Shown here: piece by piece, positions 54,193 through 63,910 of the stretch
How positions within the stretch are numbered: the first letter of the stretch is position 1
Layout: every line of letters starts with the position of its first letter
Assembly (NCBI RefSeq): GCF_000485795.1
Contig: NZ_AXZL01000065.1
Span: 54,307 to 118,306 of the forward strand
DNA: 64,000 nucleotides
Source of the DNA: Shewanella decolorationis S12
Lineage (GTDB): Bacteria > Pseudomonadota > Gammaproteobacteria > Enterobacterales > Shewanellaceae
Direction of reading: 5' to 3'
Notes under the pieces: generated by a model
Database searches by the model: none
What the model was told of the DNA's origin: nothing
The model's input: only the letters and a program-made list of their open reading frames with translations
Made by a program: the position numbers and the translations under genes

Positions 54193-55626
54193 TTAAGCAG
54201 GTAGAGACAGTGTTGTCAGGCCTAACATGGTCTGCATGACACCAACGACTTGGCAGCTGTAACCAAATTCGTTGTCATACCATACGTACAGAATGGCACG
54301 TTTACCTTCAGCGATAGTCGCTTGTGAATCAACCACACCCGCATAGCGAGAACCCACTAAATCGCTTGATACGATTTCAGTTGAGTCTGTGTAATCGATT
54401 TGGTTCTGCAATGGTGATTGCAACGCCGTGTCTTTTAAGTATTCGTTTAATTCGTCTTTGTTGGTCTCAGCATTGAGGTTCATGCTGATGATCGCCATAG
54501 ATACGTTTGGTGTTGGCACGCGAATCGCGTTACCCGTCAGTTTACCTGCTAATACTGGTAGTGCCTTAGCAACGGCTTTAGCCGCACCTGTTTCAGTAAT
54601 AACCATGTTTAATGGCGCACTGCGACCACGACGGTCAGCACTGTGATAGTTGTCGATTAGGTTTTGATCGTTCGTGTATGAGTGGATAGTCTCAACGTGA
54701 CCATTTTCGATACCGTATTTATCGTTTACTGCCTTCAGTACTGGTGTGATGGCGTTAGTAGTACAGCTCGCCGCAGATACAATAATGTCTTCTGGCGTAA
54801 TGTCGCCTTCGTTCACGCCGTAAACGATATTCTTGATGGCGCCTTTTGCTGGAGCAGTCAATAACACTTTGCTGGCACCAGGGCTCTTCAAATGTAAGCC
54901 AAGGCCAGCTTCGTCTTTCCAAATACCCGTGTTGTCTACCACTAATGCATCTGTAATACCATATTTGGTGTAATCCACTTCATCTGGCGAATTTGCGTAA
55001 ATGACTTGGATATAGGTGCCGTTAGCGATAATGGCGTTGTTCTCTTCATCCACTTCAACTGAACCGTTGAATGGACCATGAACAGAGTCACGACGCAGTA
55101 AGCTAGCGCGTTTTTCTAAATCACCCTTCTTACCACCACGTAATACGATAGCGCGCAGTCTTAACTTGTTGCTGCGGCCAGTACGTTCGATCAATAAGCG
55201 CGCTAATAAGCGGCCGATACGACCAAAACCATACAACACTACATCACGCGGTGCGATATCATCAGCATGATCGATCGCCGCCGCTAATTCGCGTGCCATA
55301 TAGCTTTCGATTTCGTTGGTATCGGTATGTTCAGCCCAGTATTTTACGGCAAGCTTACCAATATCCACTTTACATTGTTTAACAGCGAGTCTGCTTAAGG
55401 CTTGAACAAATGGGAAACTCTCGCGTAAACGTAATTTCTCGCCGACATGACGGCGAACTAAACGGTGCGCTTTAATAATCTCAATAGTAGAAGCATTGAG
55501 TAATGGCTTACCATAAACCACAACTTCGACGCCTTGGTTACGGTACAACTTGCCTAGCAAAGGTTGCATTGCCTCTGCCATTTCAAAACGTTCTTGCCAA
55601 CTTTGTAGGTGTTTATCAGCGCTCAT
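54193..55626 (-). CDS. Long glyceraldehyde-3-phosphate dehydrogenase with N-terminal extension
   Basis: A 477-residue member of the GAPDH family. A helical N-terminal extension of about 127 residues (QERFEMAEAMQPLLGKLYRNQGVEVVVYGKPLL) precedes the Rossmann motif LYGFGRIGRLLARLL (from residue 131). The active cysteine is Cys288 in VSAASCTTNAITP, and HSYTNDQNLIDNYHSADRRGRSAPLNMVITETGAAKAV follows. Length and extension mark the separate long group of marine gammaproteobacteria, distinct from gapA at 56927. A gluconeogenic or NADPH-linked role is possible but not shown. A HexR-like palindrome lies between this gene and the divergent lipoprotein gene. Confidence 0.9.
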   Translation of the reverse strand: MSADKHLQSWQERFEMAEAMQPLLGKLYRNQGVEVVVYGKPLLNASTIEIIKAHRLVRRHVGEKLRLRESFPFVQALSRLAVKQCKVDIGKLAVKYWAEHTDTNEIESYMARELAAAIDHADDIAPRDVVLYGFGRIGRLLARLLIERTGRSNKLRLRAIVLRGGKKGDLEKRASLLRRDSVHGPFNGSVEVDEENNAIIANGTYIQVIYANSPDEVDYTKYGITDALVVDNTGIWKDEAGLGLHLKSPGASKVLLTAPAKGAIKNIVYGVNEGDITPEDIIVSAASCTTNAITPVLKAVNDKYGIENGHVETIHSYTNDQNLIDNYHSADRRGRSAPLNMVITETGAAKAVAKALPVLAGKLTGNAIRVPTPNVSMAIISMNLNAETNKDELNEYLKDTALQSPLQNQIDYTDSTEIVSSDLVGSRYAGVVDSQATIAEGKRAILYVWYDNEFGYSCQVVGVMQTMLGLTTLSLPA

Positions 55627-55793
55627 TTACAGATCCTTTATCTCACTTTTCAATTAAAAATATTGAAAGGTTTGAGTAACATGACGAAAAGACCAATAAT
55701 CTTATGTAGGTTTTAGGGGAAACCCTCTGTTTTGGTCGGCGCCATTGTAATGAAAACTGACCCAGCTTGCCAGTAAGATATTTTCTGTAAATC

Positions 55794-55808
55794 TGTAATT
55801 TTATTAGA
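55794..55808. promoter_or_regulatory. HexR-like palindrome between the long GAPDH and lipoprotein genes
   Basis: TGTAATTTTATTAGA matches the HexR pattern TGTAAT-WWW-ATTACA with one mismatch. HexR controls central carbon genes in Shewanella, and several gap genes are among its known targets. The site is 168 bases upstream of the long GAPDH start and 25 bases before the lipoprotein start. Confidence 0.6.
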
Positions 55809-55832
55809 GAAAATTGCATTTTGGAGCGTATT

Positions 55833-56714
55833 TTGAGACAAAATCTAGTAATAATTACATCATTTTCCCTCGCAATAAGCCTTTTCGGTTGTGATAATGG
55901 CCGAAACATCGAAACGATTTGTAAAAATAATCCTGAAATTTGTGCCGATTTGCATAAGGATGGCTGGTGTTTAGCCGAGAAAACAAAGCTGATCCAAAGT
56001 CGATACGACCTAATGGACAATAAAAATCCAACAGGCAAGCAACTCTATCAACAGTTAACTTACCTCGAAGATTATAGTCGTTGTATTGAATTAGCTTCAG
56101 GCGTTCAACACATTATCCATACAAGCCGCACAGCAGATAGAGCCAGAGCCTTTCGACTAAGTACACAAAACCTCAGTCGCCTACAGGATGAAACTCGTGA
56201 GCGGCAAGACCCTTTTATGTCTTATTATCAATGGACACGCTTTGGTGACACGGATGCGTTAAACCGACTCTTGGCGCAAGAAAATGCTGGCGAAGTCACT
56301 GAGCCATTTCTTTTAGCGCAAATAGCTACCTACTACAGCAACCGTAATGCCATCAAAGCGCAACAACTTTACCTTAAAGTGTTCGCAGAGATCCAATACG
56401 CTGACTTTGACCCCAATTGGTTGCTTGGGCTTGCCTCTGCTTATCGCCAAACCCAAGCGCTTGAAAAAACTTATATGCTAACAAAAGCCAATTTACTACT
56501 TACGCAGCAGAAGTATTCTGAAGATAAAATGCTAGCCTTAATCGGTGGCAACAAAACACTGGCGACAAAACTAGATGAGTACGCCCAGAACTTGATCGAT
56601 GCGTTAGAAGATGGCCTCTATTCGACTAGTCCTGTTGCGCTTTGGCTAGCGCCTCAATCCGTCGAGGCGCCCGCGACAACAACTGTCGAGCCAGAGAAGC
56701 CTAATTCGCCTTAA
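55833..56714 (+). CDS. Probable lipoprotein, DUF2989 type
   Basis: A 293-residue exported protein. With a TTG start at 55833 (GGAG six bases before it), the leader MRQNLVIITSFSLAISLFGC ends in a lipobox with Cys20, so it is a predicted lipoprotein. Four more cysteines lie within the next 50 residues (ETICKNNPEICADLHKDGWC and YSRC). The later part is helical and TPR-like (LLAQIATYYSNRNAIKAQQLYLKVFAEI). It resembles DUF2989. It lies between two GAPDH genes, transcribed like gapA. No function is known. Confidence 0.78.
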   Translation: MRQNLVIITSFSLAISLFGCDNGRNIETICKNNPEICADLHKDGWCLAEKTKLIQSRYDLMDNKNPTGKQLYQQLTYLEDYSRCIELASGVQHIIHTSRTADRARAFRLSTQNLSRLQDETRERQDPFMSYYQWTRFGDTDALNRLLAQENAGEVTEPFLLAQIATYYSNRNAIKAQQLYLKVFAEIQYADFDPNWLLGLASAYRQTQALEKTYMLTKANLLLTQQKYSEDKMLALIGGNKTLATKLDEYAQNLIDALEDGLYSTSPVALWLAPQSVEAPATTTVEPEKPNSP

Positions 56715-56877
56715 CTGGTGTTTTGAGGAATCTCGGCAAAATGTTTGCCATCTTGTAATTTTTTATCCAAATGCCGTGCTAAAAATGGTGTTTTCGCGAC
56801 CAATGTAAAAAAAACACCTAATTTGTTAACCGAATCCCGGCAAAACAGCCGAATTAACTTGACGATAGCTGTCAGTT

Positions 56878-56894
56878 TGGTAATTTTACTACCA
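56878..56894. promoter_or_regulatory. HexR-like palindrome at the gapA promoter
   Basis: TGGTAATTTTACTACCA is palindromic, and its core matches GTAAT-WWW-ATTAC at all but one position. It lies 33 bases before the gapA start and overlaps a plausible promoter (TTGACG at 56859 with TAATTT at 56881, or TATAAT at 56904). Confidence 0.6.
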
Positions 56895-56926
56895 GTTGAA
56901 TTTTATAATCACCAGAGGGATATGAG

Positions 56927-57937
56927 ATGACTATCCGTGTAGCAATAAATGGTTATGGCCGTATCGGTAGAAACGTATTACGCGCCCTGTACGAAAGCGA
57001 AAAAGCTTACCCAATCAAAATTGTTGCCATCAACGATTTAGGCGACGCTTCAATCAACGCTCACCTGACAAAATATGATTCTGTACATGGCCGTTTCAAT
57101 GCCAAAGTTGAGCATGATGCGGAAGCAATTTATGTCAACGGCGACAAGATCCTCACCTTCCAAGAACGCGACCCAGGTAAATTACCTTGGGGCGACTTAC
57201 AAGTTGACGTTGTGTTCGAATGTACTGGTATCTTCACTTCTAAAGAATCTGTACAGCCACATTTAGCGGCGGGCGCGAAGAAAGTCATTATCTCTGCACC
57301 AGGCAAAAACGTTGATGCAACAGTCGTTTATGGCGTTAACAACAATGTGTTGACCGCGGATATGACAGTTATCTCTAACGCGTCATGTACCACTAACTGT
57401 TTAGCGCCTTTCGCTAAGCCGTTAAACGATGAAATTGGTATTGAATCAGGTTTGATGACTACCATTCATGCTTACACCAACGACCAACGTTTATCTGACG
57501 TATATCACACAGATTTACGCCGTGCACGTGCTGCAGCACTGTCGATGATCCCAACTAAAACGGGCGCTGCGGCGGCAGTAGGTTTAGTGGTGCCTGAATT
57601 ACAAGGTAAATTCGATGGTTTAGCGGTACGTGTACCGACTGTTAACGTGTCTTTAGTAGATTTATCTTTCATTGCTTCACGTGATACTACTGTTGAAGAA
57701 GTTAACGCCATTATCGAACGTGCAGCAGCGGTTGCACCACTGAGCGAAGTGTTAGCTGTTAACAAAGAGCCACTGGTGTCTATCGACTTTAACCACAATG
57801 CGTTTTCATCTAACTTCGATGCAACGCAAACCCGCGTTAACGGCCGTTTAGTTAAAGTCATGGCATGGTACGATAACGAATGGGGCTTCAGTAACCGTAT
57901 GTTAGATAACGCGGTTGCGTTAATGAATGCTAAATAA
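56927..57937 (+). CDS. gapA: Glyceraldehyde-3-phosphate dehydrogenase GapA
   Basis: A 336-residue glycolytic dehydrogenase. The NAD loop is [14 protein letters not shown]. The catalytic pair is Cys154 ([14 protein letters not shown]) and His181 ([14 protein letters not shown]). The [20 protein letters not shown] and [17 protein letters not shown] segments complete the family pattern. HAYTNDQ rather than HSAMHD and DSVHG rather than DTSHG argue for GAPDH over erythrose-4-phosphate dehydrogenase. An AGAGGG site precedes the ATG. A HexR-like site lies upstream. Confidence 0.93.
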   Translation: MTIRVAINGYGRIGRNVLRALYESEKAYPIKIVAINDLGDASINAHLTKYDSVHGRFNAKVEHDAEAIYVNGDKILTFQERDPGKLPWGDLQVDVVFECTGIFTSKESVQPHLAAGAKKVIISAPGKNVDATVVYGVNNNVLTADMTVISNASCTTNCLAPFAKPLNDEIGIESGLMTTIHAYTNDQRLSDVYHTDLRRARAAALSMIPTKTGAAAAVGLVVPELQGKFDGLAVRVPTVNVSLVDLSFIASRDTTVEEVNAIIERAAAVAPLSEVLAVNKEPLVSIDFNHNAFSSNFDATQTRVNGRLVKVMAWYDNEWGFSNRMLDNAVALMNAK

Positions 57938-57958
57938 TCTCGTTTAGTGAGATAGCTT

Positions 57959-57983
57959 AAGCCCTGCAAATGCAGGGCTTTTT
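57959..57983 (+). terminator. Terminator after gapA
   Basis: AAGCCCTGCA pairs with TGCAGGGCTT and ends in TTTTTG, 21 bases after the stop. Confidence 0.88.
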
Positions 57984-58011
57984 GTTATCAGTAACAAACT
58001 GTAAGTAAAAC

Positions 58012-58034
58012 ATATCCCCGCTTGGCGGGGATAT
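58012..58034 (-). terminator. Terminator after nadA
   Basis: ATATCCCCGC pairs with GCGGGGATAT around TTG. On the minus strand it is followed by GTTTTA, 33 bases after the nadA stop. Confidence 0.65.
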
Positions 58035-58067
58035 TGATGTTAACACTCTATGTATAACTCAAAGCGC

Positions 58068-59141
58068 TTAGGCATTGCCCTTCACTTTCATATTCAGTGT
58101 CTTAGCGAAGTCGAGCATACGGGTCAGCGGAATTAACGCCTTTACTCGCAAGTCTTCATCGACAAAGATTTCATGGGTCGTTTTGTCGCTATCACTTAAT
58201 GACGCTTCAATCGCTTTTAAGCCGTTCATGGCCATCCAAGGACAGTGTGCACAGCTCTTACAGGTGGCACCGTTACCACCAGTAGGCGCTTCAATCAATA
58301 TTTTACCCTGCGCCGCTTGTTGCATTTTGTAGAAAATCCCGCGATCGGTCGCCACAATAAAACGCTCGTTAGCCATGGTTTGCGCAGCTTTAATCAACTG
58401 GCTGGTAGAGCCCACTGCATCGGCCATCGCCACCACACTCGCGGGTGACTCTGGGTGCACTAGAATAGCGGCATCGGGATAAACACGCTTTAAATCACGC
58501 AGCGCATTGGCCTTAAACTCATCGTGAACAATACAATCGCCCTGCCACATCAACATCTCGGCGCCCGTTTGTTTGGCAATATAACTGCCTAAATGGCGGT
58601 CTGGGCCCCAAATGATTTTTTTACCTTCGCTGTCTAAGTGCTCAACGATTTCAAGGGCAATACTCGAGGTCACCACCCAATCGGCTCGGGCTTTTACCGC
58701 CGCGGAGGTGTTGGCATAAACAACCACTGTATGATCAGGATGTGCATCGCAGAAAGCGCTGAATTTATCGATGGGGCAACCTAAGTCCAATGAGCAGGTC
58801 GCCTCCAAGGTTGGCATCAGAATGGTTTTTTCTGGGCTTAAAATTTTGGCGGTTTCACCCATAAACTTCACCCCTGCGACGATTAACGTCTTGGCGGGAT
58901 GATCGCGACCAAAGCGCGCCATTTCAAGTGAGTCGGAAACGCAACCGCCGGTTTCTTCGGCCAGCGCTTGAATTTCAGGGTCGGTATAATAATGGGCAAC
59001 TAATACCGCATCTTTTTCAATCAACAGCTGCTTGATACGTGCCTTGTAGTCCGCCTTTTCAGCATCGGACAGAGGAATTGGCTTAGGCGGAAACGGATAA
59101 TCAATAGTTTCGATTGTTGGGGCAAATGGGCTGGGGCTCAT
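58068..59141 (-). CDS. nadA: Quinolinate synthase NadA
   Basis: A 4Fe-4S enzyme that condenses iminoaspartate with dihydroxyacetone phosphate in NAD synthesis. The cluster cysteines lie in [29 protein letters not shown] [11 protein letters not shown], and [17 protein letters not shown], the last being the CxxCxxC characteristic of NadA. The opening [21 protein letters not shown] is also typical. Its 357 residues are normal. It is divergent from the repeat region to its right. Confidence 0.95.
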   Translation of the reverse strand: MSPSPFAPTIETIDYPFPPKPIPLSDAEKADYKARIKQLLIEKDAVLVAHYYTDPEIQALAEETGGCVSDSLEMARFGRDHPAKTLIVAGVKFMGETAKILSPEKTILMPTLEATCSLDLGCPIDKFSAFCDAHPDHTVVVYANTSAAVKARADWVVTSSIALEIVEHLDSEGKKIIWGPDRHLGSYIAKQTGAEMLMWQGDCIVHDEFKANALRDLKRVYPDAAILVHPESPASVVAMADAVGSTSQLIKAAQTMANERFIVATDRGIFYKMQQAAQGKILIEAPTGGNGATCKSCAHCPWMAMNGLKAIEASLSDSDKTTHEIFVDEDLRVKALIPLTRMLDFAKTLNMKVKGNA

Positions 59142-59337
59142 AACAAATCCATCAGGATAACAACGTTTGCGAATTATACGTAATTGGGATCAAAAGATTA
59201 ACCCATTTATGGCCTGCGAATAAAAAAGGGCACTAAATTGTGTAATGCCATCAGTTAAGCATTAAATAATCAATGGACCGTTTTTCCAGACTGCCAAAAT
59301 CCAAGTGTATAATAGTATTAGGATTTTTATGTTTCTA

Positions 59338-59486
59338 ATACCAATCGTATTAAATATCTGTTCATTCAGCGGGAGTTAAACGGGCTTTAGACAAGGCAAA
59401 GGCTTGAAGGCATAGTGGCGCTCTGTCGAAAGCCTTAAACGCAGTATAAAGCCCATTCAACCCCGCCCTTAGGAAACCTCACAGGC
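59338..59486. mobile_element. MITE-like repeat, second copy (left arm only)
   Basis: From 59338 the sequence repeats the first 139 bases of the element at 37732 with few differences, beginning with the same ATACCAATCGTATTAAATAT end. After CCCCGCCCTT at 59470 similarity fades and the right terminal repeat is not found. Instead there is another inverted pair, CCAGAC/GTCTGG inside CTTATC/GATAAG (about 59487-59537). It accounts for most of the 509-base gap between nadA and the DUF2987 gene. Confidence 0.65.
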
Positions 59487-59650
59487 TTATCAGACCTACT
59501 TTGTCCAGACTTATTGAACCATGTCTGGCCGATAAGGGGCTACCATCAAAAACCGACGAATCCCGATGGAATTAATGGTCTGGAGTATCGTCAGTTAGCT
59601 TAATAGAAGTGTTACCACATAAGTGGACTTTTATGGCTACAAGCCTATCG

Positions 59651-60274
59651 TTACTTAACCCAAGGGCTCAGTACGGTCGGTTCTTGGCTAAATTGCAACG
59701 ATGTCAAACTGTTAAGTTGTTCAGTACTCAACTTAAAGCTGCGGTTCACCTGTTGCTCATGTCCATCAAGCGTCACAGTAACTGCTTGGCCTTGAGCAAA
59801 CTCAAAGTTTAATCCTGCGATTGGCTCCTTAAAGTAGCGCATAGGGAAGCCCTGCATGGCGCCGAGTAAAGCATCCATTTCGCTGGCGATTTGGGTTAGT
59901 CGCGCCTTGTCGTATGTCACTAAAGTCTGCTTGGCTCTGACTTGCATCGCAATACCACAGCCGTCAGCCTTGCCCTCAAACTCCAAATTTACTAACGCGC
60001 GTTGATCTTTAAGCGCGTCATCAAAGGGAATAAACAAACGCTGCGCCTTAGTATATGTCAGTGGCGTTGAATTTAATTCACTCGAAATAGTGCCACTTTG
60101 GATCAGGCAATTAGGCAGCATAGGCACACTAAAGGTAATTTCGACTAACTGATAATTGCCCTTATTGACTTGCTTTAATCTGTCATAAAAGCCTTTATAT
60201 TCTAAGGAAATCGTTTCTGCATGCAGGTTTGTTGCACATAAACAAAGCCCCACTAACCACCATTTTTTATACAT
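59651..60274 (-). CDS. Exported DUF2987 protein
   Basis: A 207-residue periplasmic protein with signal peptide MYKKWWLVGLCLCATNLHA (cleavage before ETISL). The mature part resembles DUF2987, with KGFYDRLKQVNKGNYQLVEITFSVPML and a repeating beta-sandwich-like pattern. Two cysteines (PNCLIQ and GCGIAM) may be disulfide bonded. It overlaps the Bax-like gene by eight bases, so the two are coupled. No function is known. Confidence 0.75.
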   Translation of the reverse strand: MYKKWWLVGLCLCATNLHAETISLEYKGFYDRLKQVNKGNYQLVEITFSVPMLPNCLIQSGTISSELNSTPLTYTKAQRLFIPFDDALKDQRALVNLEFEGKADGCGIAMQVRAKQTLVTYDKARLTQIASEMDALLGAMQGFPMRYFKEPIAGLNFEFAQGQAVTVTLDGHEQQVNRSFKLSTEQLNSLTSLQFSQEPTVLSPWVK

Positions 60275-61079
60275 CCGCCTTCACCAAATACTTTTCATTA
60301 TGACGTAACATATCGAGTAATTCGTCGATATAAGCTTCTTGCCTTTCAGAATAATTCACTAATCCATAGATCAGTTGATCGGCACTTAACTCGGCTTCCT
60401 GAGCGCGTAAATCGGCCCGTATTGAGCGAAACAGCGTGTATGCCGTATTCGAGTTCAAATTGCGCATGTAGGAAGACACTGAAGCGTCTACCGACGGAAA
60501 CACTTTCACTTCATGGGTTTTGCCTGAACCACGAGAGGATGGCACTATGCCGCAGCCATTGCTAAAACACCATTCGCCGAAAAAGTTAAAGCCTTCACGG
60601 GCAAAACGCGAACTGCCCCACCCCGATTCATTGGCCGCCTGAATTAGCACCATAGATTCGGGAATGATATCGACCCGTTTAAGTAAACTGTTGAGTGATT
60701 TTGCATCCACATTACGGGCAGCATATTGATATTTATCAAATAACTGATTGAGCTGCGCTAGCTGTGTATCCGACAGAGTGTTGTCGTTCTCCACTAAGGC
60801 CAGCATCTCGGTGATAAACTCACGCTCGGTGGTAATGATGGCGTTTTGTTGTTGAATAATCGGCCTAAGAAAATCAAAAAAGGCACGCTTTTTTTCTCCC
60901 ACATCACTGATGGCAGAAAAGTCAGGCACTTGCGTAACGGGTTCAACGGAGTTTTCAAGTTGGCTAACGATAGATTCAGGCTCATCGATAGTAGGAATGA
61001 GCCAGACTCTCAGCGAAAAAATCGCAAAGATAACCAGAGCTAACGCGAGTGTAAACGAACCAATTCTACCTGTTTTCAA
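60267..61079 (-). CDS. Bax-like glucosaminidase-domain protein
   Basis: A 270-residue protein with an N-terminal anchor (IGSFTLALALVIFAIFSLRVWL) and a C-terminal lysozyme-like/glucosaminidase domain. The catalytic glutamate is in LIQAANESGWGSSRFAREGFNFFGEWCFSNGCGIVP. The LINYSERQEAYIDE-type ending (LVNYSERQEAYIDELLDMLRHN) matches E. coli Bax. It should cleave peptidoglycan glycan strands at the outer face of the inner membrane. It overlaps the DUF2987 gene downstream. Confidence 0.85.
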   Translation of the reverse strand: MKTGRIGSFTLALALVIFAIFSLRVWLIPTIDEPESIVSQLENSVEPVTQVPDFSAISDVGEKKRAFFDFLRPIIQQQNAIITTEREFITEMLALVENDNTLSDTQLAQLNQLFDKYQYAARNVDAKSLNSLLKRVDIIPESMVLIQAANESGWGSSRFAREGFNFFGEWCFSNGCGIVPSSRGSGKTHEVKVFPSVDASVSSYMRNLNSNTAYTLFRSIRADLRAQEAELSADQLIYGLVNYSERQEAYIDELLDMLRHNEKYLVKADV

Positions 61080-61393
61080 TAAGTCACCTTTGGTATTGAG
61101 TCACGAGTGGCAAAATAAGCGCCAGATTATATGTCATATCTTGAAATTCACGAAATGTGGCGGCAAAACCGCCCATGCCCAACGCTGGTATGAGTTTATG
61201 ACGCCAAAATGCGATCCCGCGCTGAACTCATACACTTTGGTACATTTGCAGCGTGAATATTTAGTGCATGCTTTTGACTGAGCTTTTATACTAAGGTTCC
61301 GTTAACGCTGGTGTTGGCAAACGACTCCAAAGATAGCTGAGCAACCTAGCTTAAACAGGACAGGATTTTATGGGTATTCAGGAAGGAACCCTC
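61080..61393. other. Gap between the bax-like and yvcK-like genes
   Basis: These 314 bases hold the divergent promoters and an open stretch (about 61131-61281) with protein-like composition in two frames (MSYLEIHEMWRQNRP in one and RWYEFMTPKCDPALNSYTL in another). It may be a frameshifted remnant, but I cannot identify it. An inverted pair TATGAGTT/AACTCATA lies at 61191 and 61222. Confidence 0.3.
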
Positions 61394-62317
61394 ATGCAAC
61401 ATCAAATCTTAAATCAATACAGACACGTGGTCGCCATTGGCGGTGGTCACGGCTTAGGTCGCGTGCTCTCATCGCTGGATTTTCTAGGCAATCGTCTCAC
61501 CGGCATTGTTGCAACCACGGATAATGGTGGCTCTACTGGCAGATTACGGGCCGAGCAGGATTGTATTGCGTGGGGCGATCTGCGTAATTGTCTGTCTCAA
61601 CTTGCCCATCGCCCATCGGTGAGCTCGCAATTATTTGAGTATCGCTTTCAGGGCGAAACTGAACTTAGCGGCCACAATCTGGGTAATTTGATGTTGCTTG
61701 CCCTCGATAAGCTTTGCGTTAGACCCCTCGAAGCCGTCAATCTGATTAGGCATATGCTTAAGATTGAAACCAATATCATCCCTATGTCAGAGCAACCAAC
61801 CCATTTAGTGGCATTACAAGCCTCTGGCTGTAAGGTCTTTGGTGAGGTTAATGTCGATAAGATGAATGAGGCGCCCATTGCCCTATGTCTTGAGCCACAG
61901 GTTGATGCTACCGCCGAAGCCTGTGAAGCCATCAGCCGTGCGGATCTGATTATCCTAGGCCCAGGGAGCTTCCTGACGAGTATTATGCCACCGCTGTTAC
62001 TGCCCTGCTTTGCTAAAGCCTTAGCGATGACCACTGCGCCCGTGGTTTTTATCGACAATTTAAATGAAGAAACTTCGCCAGCAGGCCAGTTTAGTATTGA
62101 ACAACGGATTGCTTGGTGCCATCAAGTGATTGGTAAGCCTGTGATCACTAAGGTGCTACGCCACTCTGAACAAGTGCGCCTTGGGACTTTGATGAATTAC
62201 TTTCCGTTAAGGAATCGCCACAATCCGCAATTACACGATCAGGCAGGCCTGCGTGATGCGCTCAGCGCAGTATTGAGAATAAAGTCGGATTTACCGCTAG
62301 AAACCTTGGCGTCATAA
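61394..62317 (+). CDS. ybhK: YvcK/YbhK (CofD-like) family protein
   Basis: A 307-residue Rossmann-like protein with the nucleotide-sugar-binding motif VVAIGGGHGLGRVLSSLDFLGNRLTGIVATTDNGGSTGRLR. SGHNLGNLMLLALDKL and DLIILGPGSFLTSIMPPLLL follow, collinear with E. coli YbhK. In Bacillus the homologue YvcK binds UDP-sugars and adjusts cell-wall precursor flux. The ATG at 61394 has AAGGA upstream and fits the family start; an ATG at 61370 with AGGA before it is possible too. Confidence 0.88.
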   Translation: MQHQILNQYRHVVAIGGGHGLGRVLSSLDFLGNRLTGIVATTDNGGSTGRLRAEQDCIAWGDLRNCLSQLAHRPSVSSQLFEYRFQGETELSGHNLGNLMLLALDKLCVRPLEAVNLIRHMLKIETNIIPMSEQPTHLVALQASGCKVFGEVNVDKMNEAPIALCLEPQVDATAEACEAISRADLIILGPGSFLTSIMPPLLLPCFAKALAMTTAPVVFIDNLNEETSPAGQFSIEQRIAWCHQVIGKPVITKVLRHSEQVRLGTLMNYFPLRNRHNPQLHDQAGLRDALSAVLRIKSDLPLETLAS

Positions 62318-62375
62318 CGACGGGATTAATCGCATCCATTCAGCGCATCCCAGAGATTCAAAATGTACAAAATAC

Positions 62376-62402
62376 AAAAAGGACAGCTAAGCTGTCCTTT
62401 TT
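62376..62402. terminator. Terminator between ybhK and the second aminotransferase
   Basis: AAAAAGGACAGC pairs with GCTGTCCTTTTT around TAA; the genes are convergent. Confidence 0.88.
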
Positions 62403-62465
62403 CGTAAGTCCTCTTCTTATATTTCTTATATTTCTTATATTAGAGGACTAATTTAAAGGGCTAAA

Positions 62466-63659
62466 TTAAAGAACTTGAGCAATCGCTTTACAGATCACAG
62501 GCATATTGGTTTTGGTCATACCCGCCACACTAATACGGCCCGAACCAACGATATAAATACCAAACTCGTCTTTCAAGCGCGCAACCTGCGCTTTATTTAA
62601 GCCAGAAAAGCTAAACATACCGTTTTGGCGAGAAATAAAGCTGAAGTCTTGAGTCACTCCTTCATCCTTTAAGCTTTGGACGAACAGAGTACGCATCTCG
62701 GCGATACGTTCACGCATTTCGGTCAACTCTTGTACCCAAAGTGCTTTTAACGCCGCATCGCTTAAAATGGTGCTAACGATTAATGCACCGTGTGCGGGTG
62801 GGTTTGAGTAATTAGCGCGAATGGTACGCTTCACTTGGCTAAAGGCACGCACCGCTTCATCGGCATTTTGTGCAACCACAGTCACAGCGCCGATACGCTC
62901 GTTATAAAGACCAAAGTTTTTAGAGAAAGAGTTAGCCACTAACAACTCAGGTACTTTTGCAGCCACTAAACGCAGGCCTGCGGCATCTTCTTCAATACCT
63001 GCACCAAAACCTTGGTAAGCAAAGTCAAACAATGGCACTAACTGCTTGTCTGAACAAAGATTGGCAACCAATTCCCATTGGGCTAAGGTCAAATCAATGC
63101 CCGTTGGGTTATGGCAGCAACCGTGCAGTAGAACAATGTCACCCGCCTGTGCGTTGGCGAGATCTGTCATCATGCCATCGAAATCGATATCGTGAGCATT
63201 AGCATTGTAGTAACCGTATTCTTTAACCGTTAAACCCGCAGTTTCGAAAATATTCTGATGGTTCGCCCAAGTAGGGTTACTTACCCACACAGTGCGCGAT
63301 GGCGTGTTGCGCAGTAAAAACTCGGCGGCAATACGCAGTGCACCAGTACCACCTGGCGCCTGAGCGGTCGCTGCGCGGCCTGACGTCACAAGCGTACTGC
63401 CCTCACCAAATAATAGCTCTTGTACCACGCGGTTATAGGTTTGAACCCCTTCAATACCTAAATAGTTCTTGGTTTTCTCTTGCTCAAGCAATAGGGCTTC
63501 TGCTTTCTTCACTGACTGTAATACTGGAGTCTGCCCTGCTTCATCCTTATAAATGCCAACACCGAGATTCACTTTATCTTGGCGTGGATCGGCCTTGAAG
63601 GTATCGGTTAAACCAAGGATGGGATCAGCGGGTGCGAGTACTACCTGAGAGAAAATCAT
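62466..63659 (-). CDS. Aspartate/aromatic amino acid aminotransferase (second copy)
   Basis: A 397-residue subgroup Ialpha aminotransferase: [61 protein letters not shown] and PLP lysine in [17 protein letters not shown]. The NSFSKN and NERIG forms are closer to the AspC/TyrB pattern of E. coli than the first copy (SCSKN, RERIG). Functional overlap with 32633-33823 is likely. A long hairpin lies 58 bases before the start (63717-63754). Confidence 0.92.
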   Translation of the reverse strand: MIFSQVVLAPADPILGLTDTFKADPRQDKVNLGVGIYKDEAGQTPVLQSVKKAEALLLEQEKTKNYLGIEGVQTYNRVVQELLFGEGSTLVTSGRAATAQAPGGTGALRIAAEFLLRNTPSRTVWVSNPTWANHQNIFETAGLTVKEYGYYNANAHDIDFDGMMTDLANAQAGDIVLLHGCCHNPTGIDLTLAQWELVANLCSDKQLVPLFDFAYQGFGAGIEEDAAGLRLVAAKVPELLVANSFSKNFGLYNERIGAVTVVAQNADEAVRAFSQVKRTIRANYSNPPAHGALIVSTILSDAALKALWVQELTEMRERIAEMRTLFVQSLKDEGVTQDFSFISRQNGMFSFSGLNKAQVARLKDEFGIYIVGSGRISVAGMTKTNMPVICKAIAQVL

Positions 63660-63716
63660 GACTACTTATCCTAAATGTTCACGTGTAGGGGAAATTCGAC
63701 TTATTTATACCACTGT

Positions 63717-63754
63717 CTTAAGAGGCAGAATAGCGCCTATTGCCGCATCTTAAG
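63717..63754. promoter_or_regulatory. Interrupted 38-base inverted repeat upstream of the second aminotransferase
   Basis: CTTAAGA and TCTTAAG bracket an inner inverted pair (GGCA...TGCC with AATAG/CTATT). It sits 58 bases before the aminotransferase start and could be an operator or a leader hairpin. The rest of 63660-63910 is AT-rich without coding potential. Confidence 0.4.
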
Positions 63755-63910
63755 GAAATAGTTTGTGTATTATGGATTGATTAAAATAAATAACAACTAA
63801 ATGAGAGATCAATTATCTTCAAGCTGAAATTTTTGATAATTGTGTATTTTAAGAGGCGGATCACTATTCGTTTCAGGATTAATTTGTAGGGTGTTTGAAC
63901 TGGATTTGCG

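Noticed and set aside
56927..57937. Erythrose-4-phosphate dehydrogenase (Epd)
   Set aside because: The substrate-loop motifs HAYTNDQ and DSVHG are of GAPDH type, not Epd.
61131..61281. Short gene between bax-like and ybhK genes
   Set aside because: Protein-like sequence is split over two frames without a clear start or RBS; noted only as a possible remnant.
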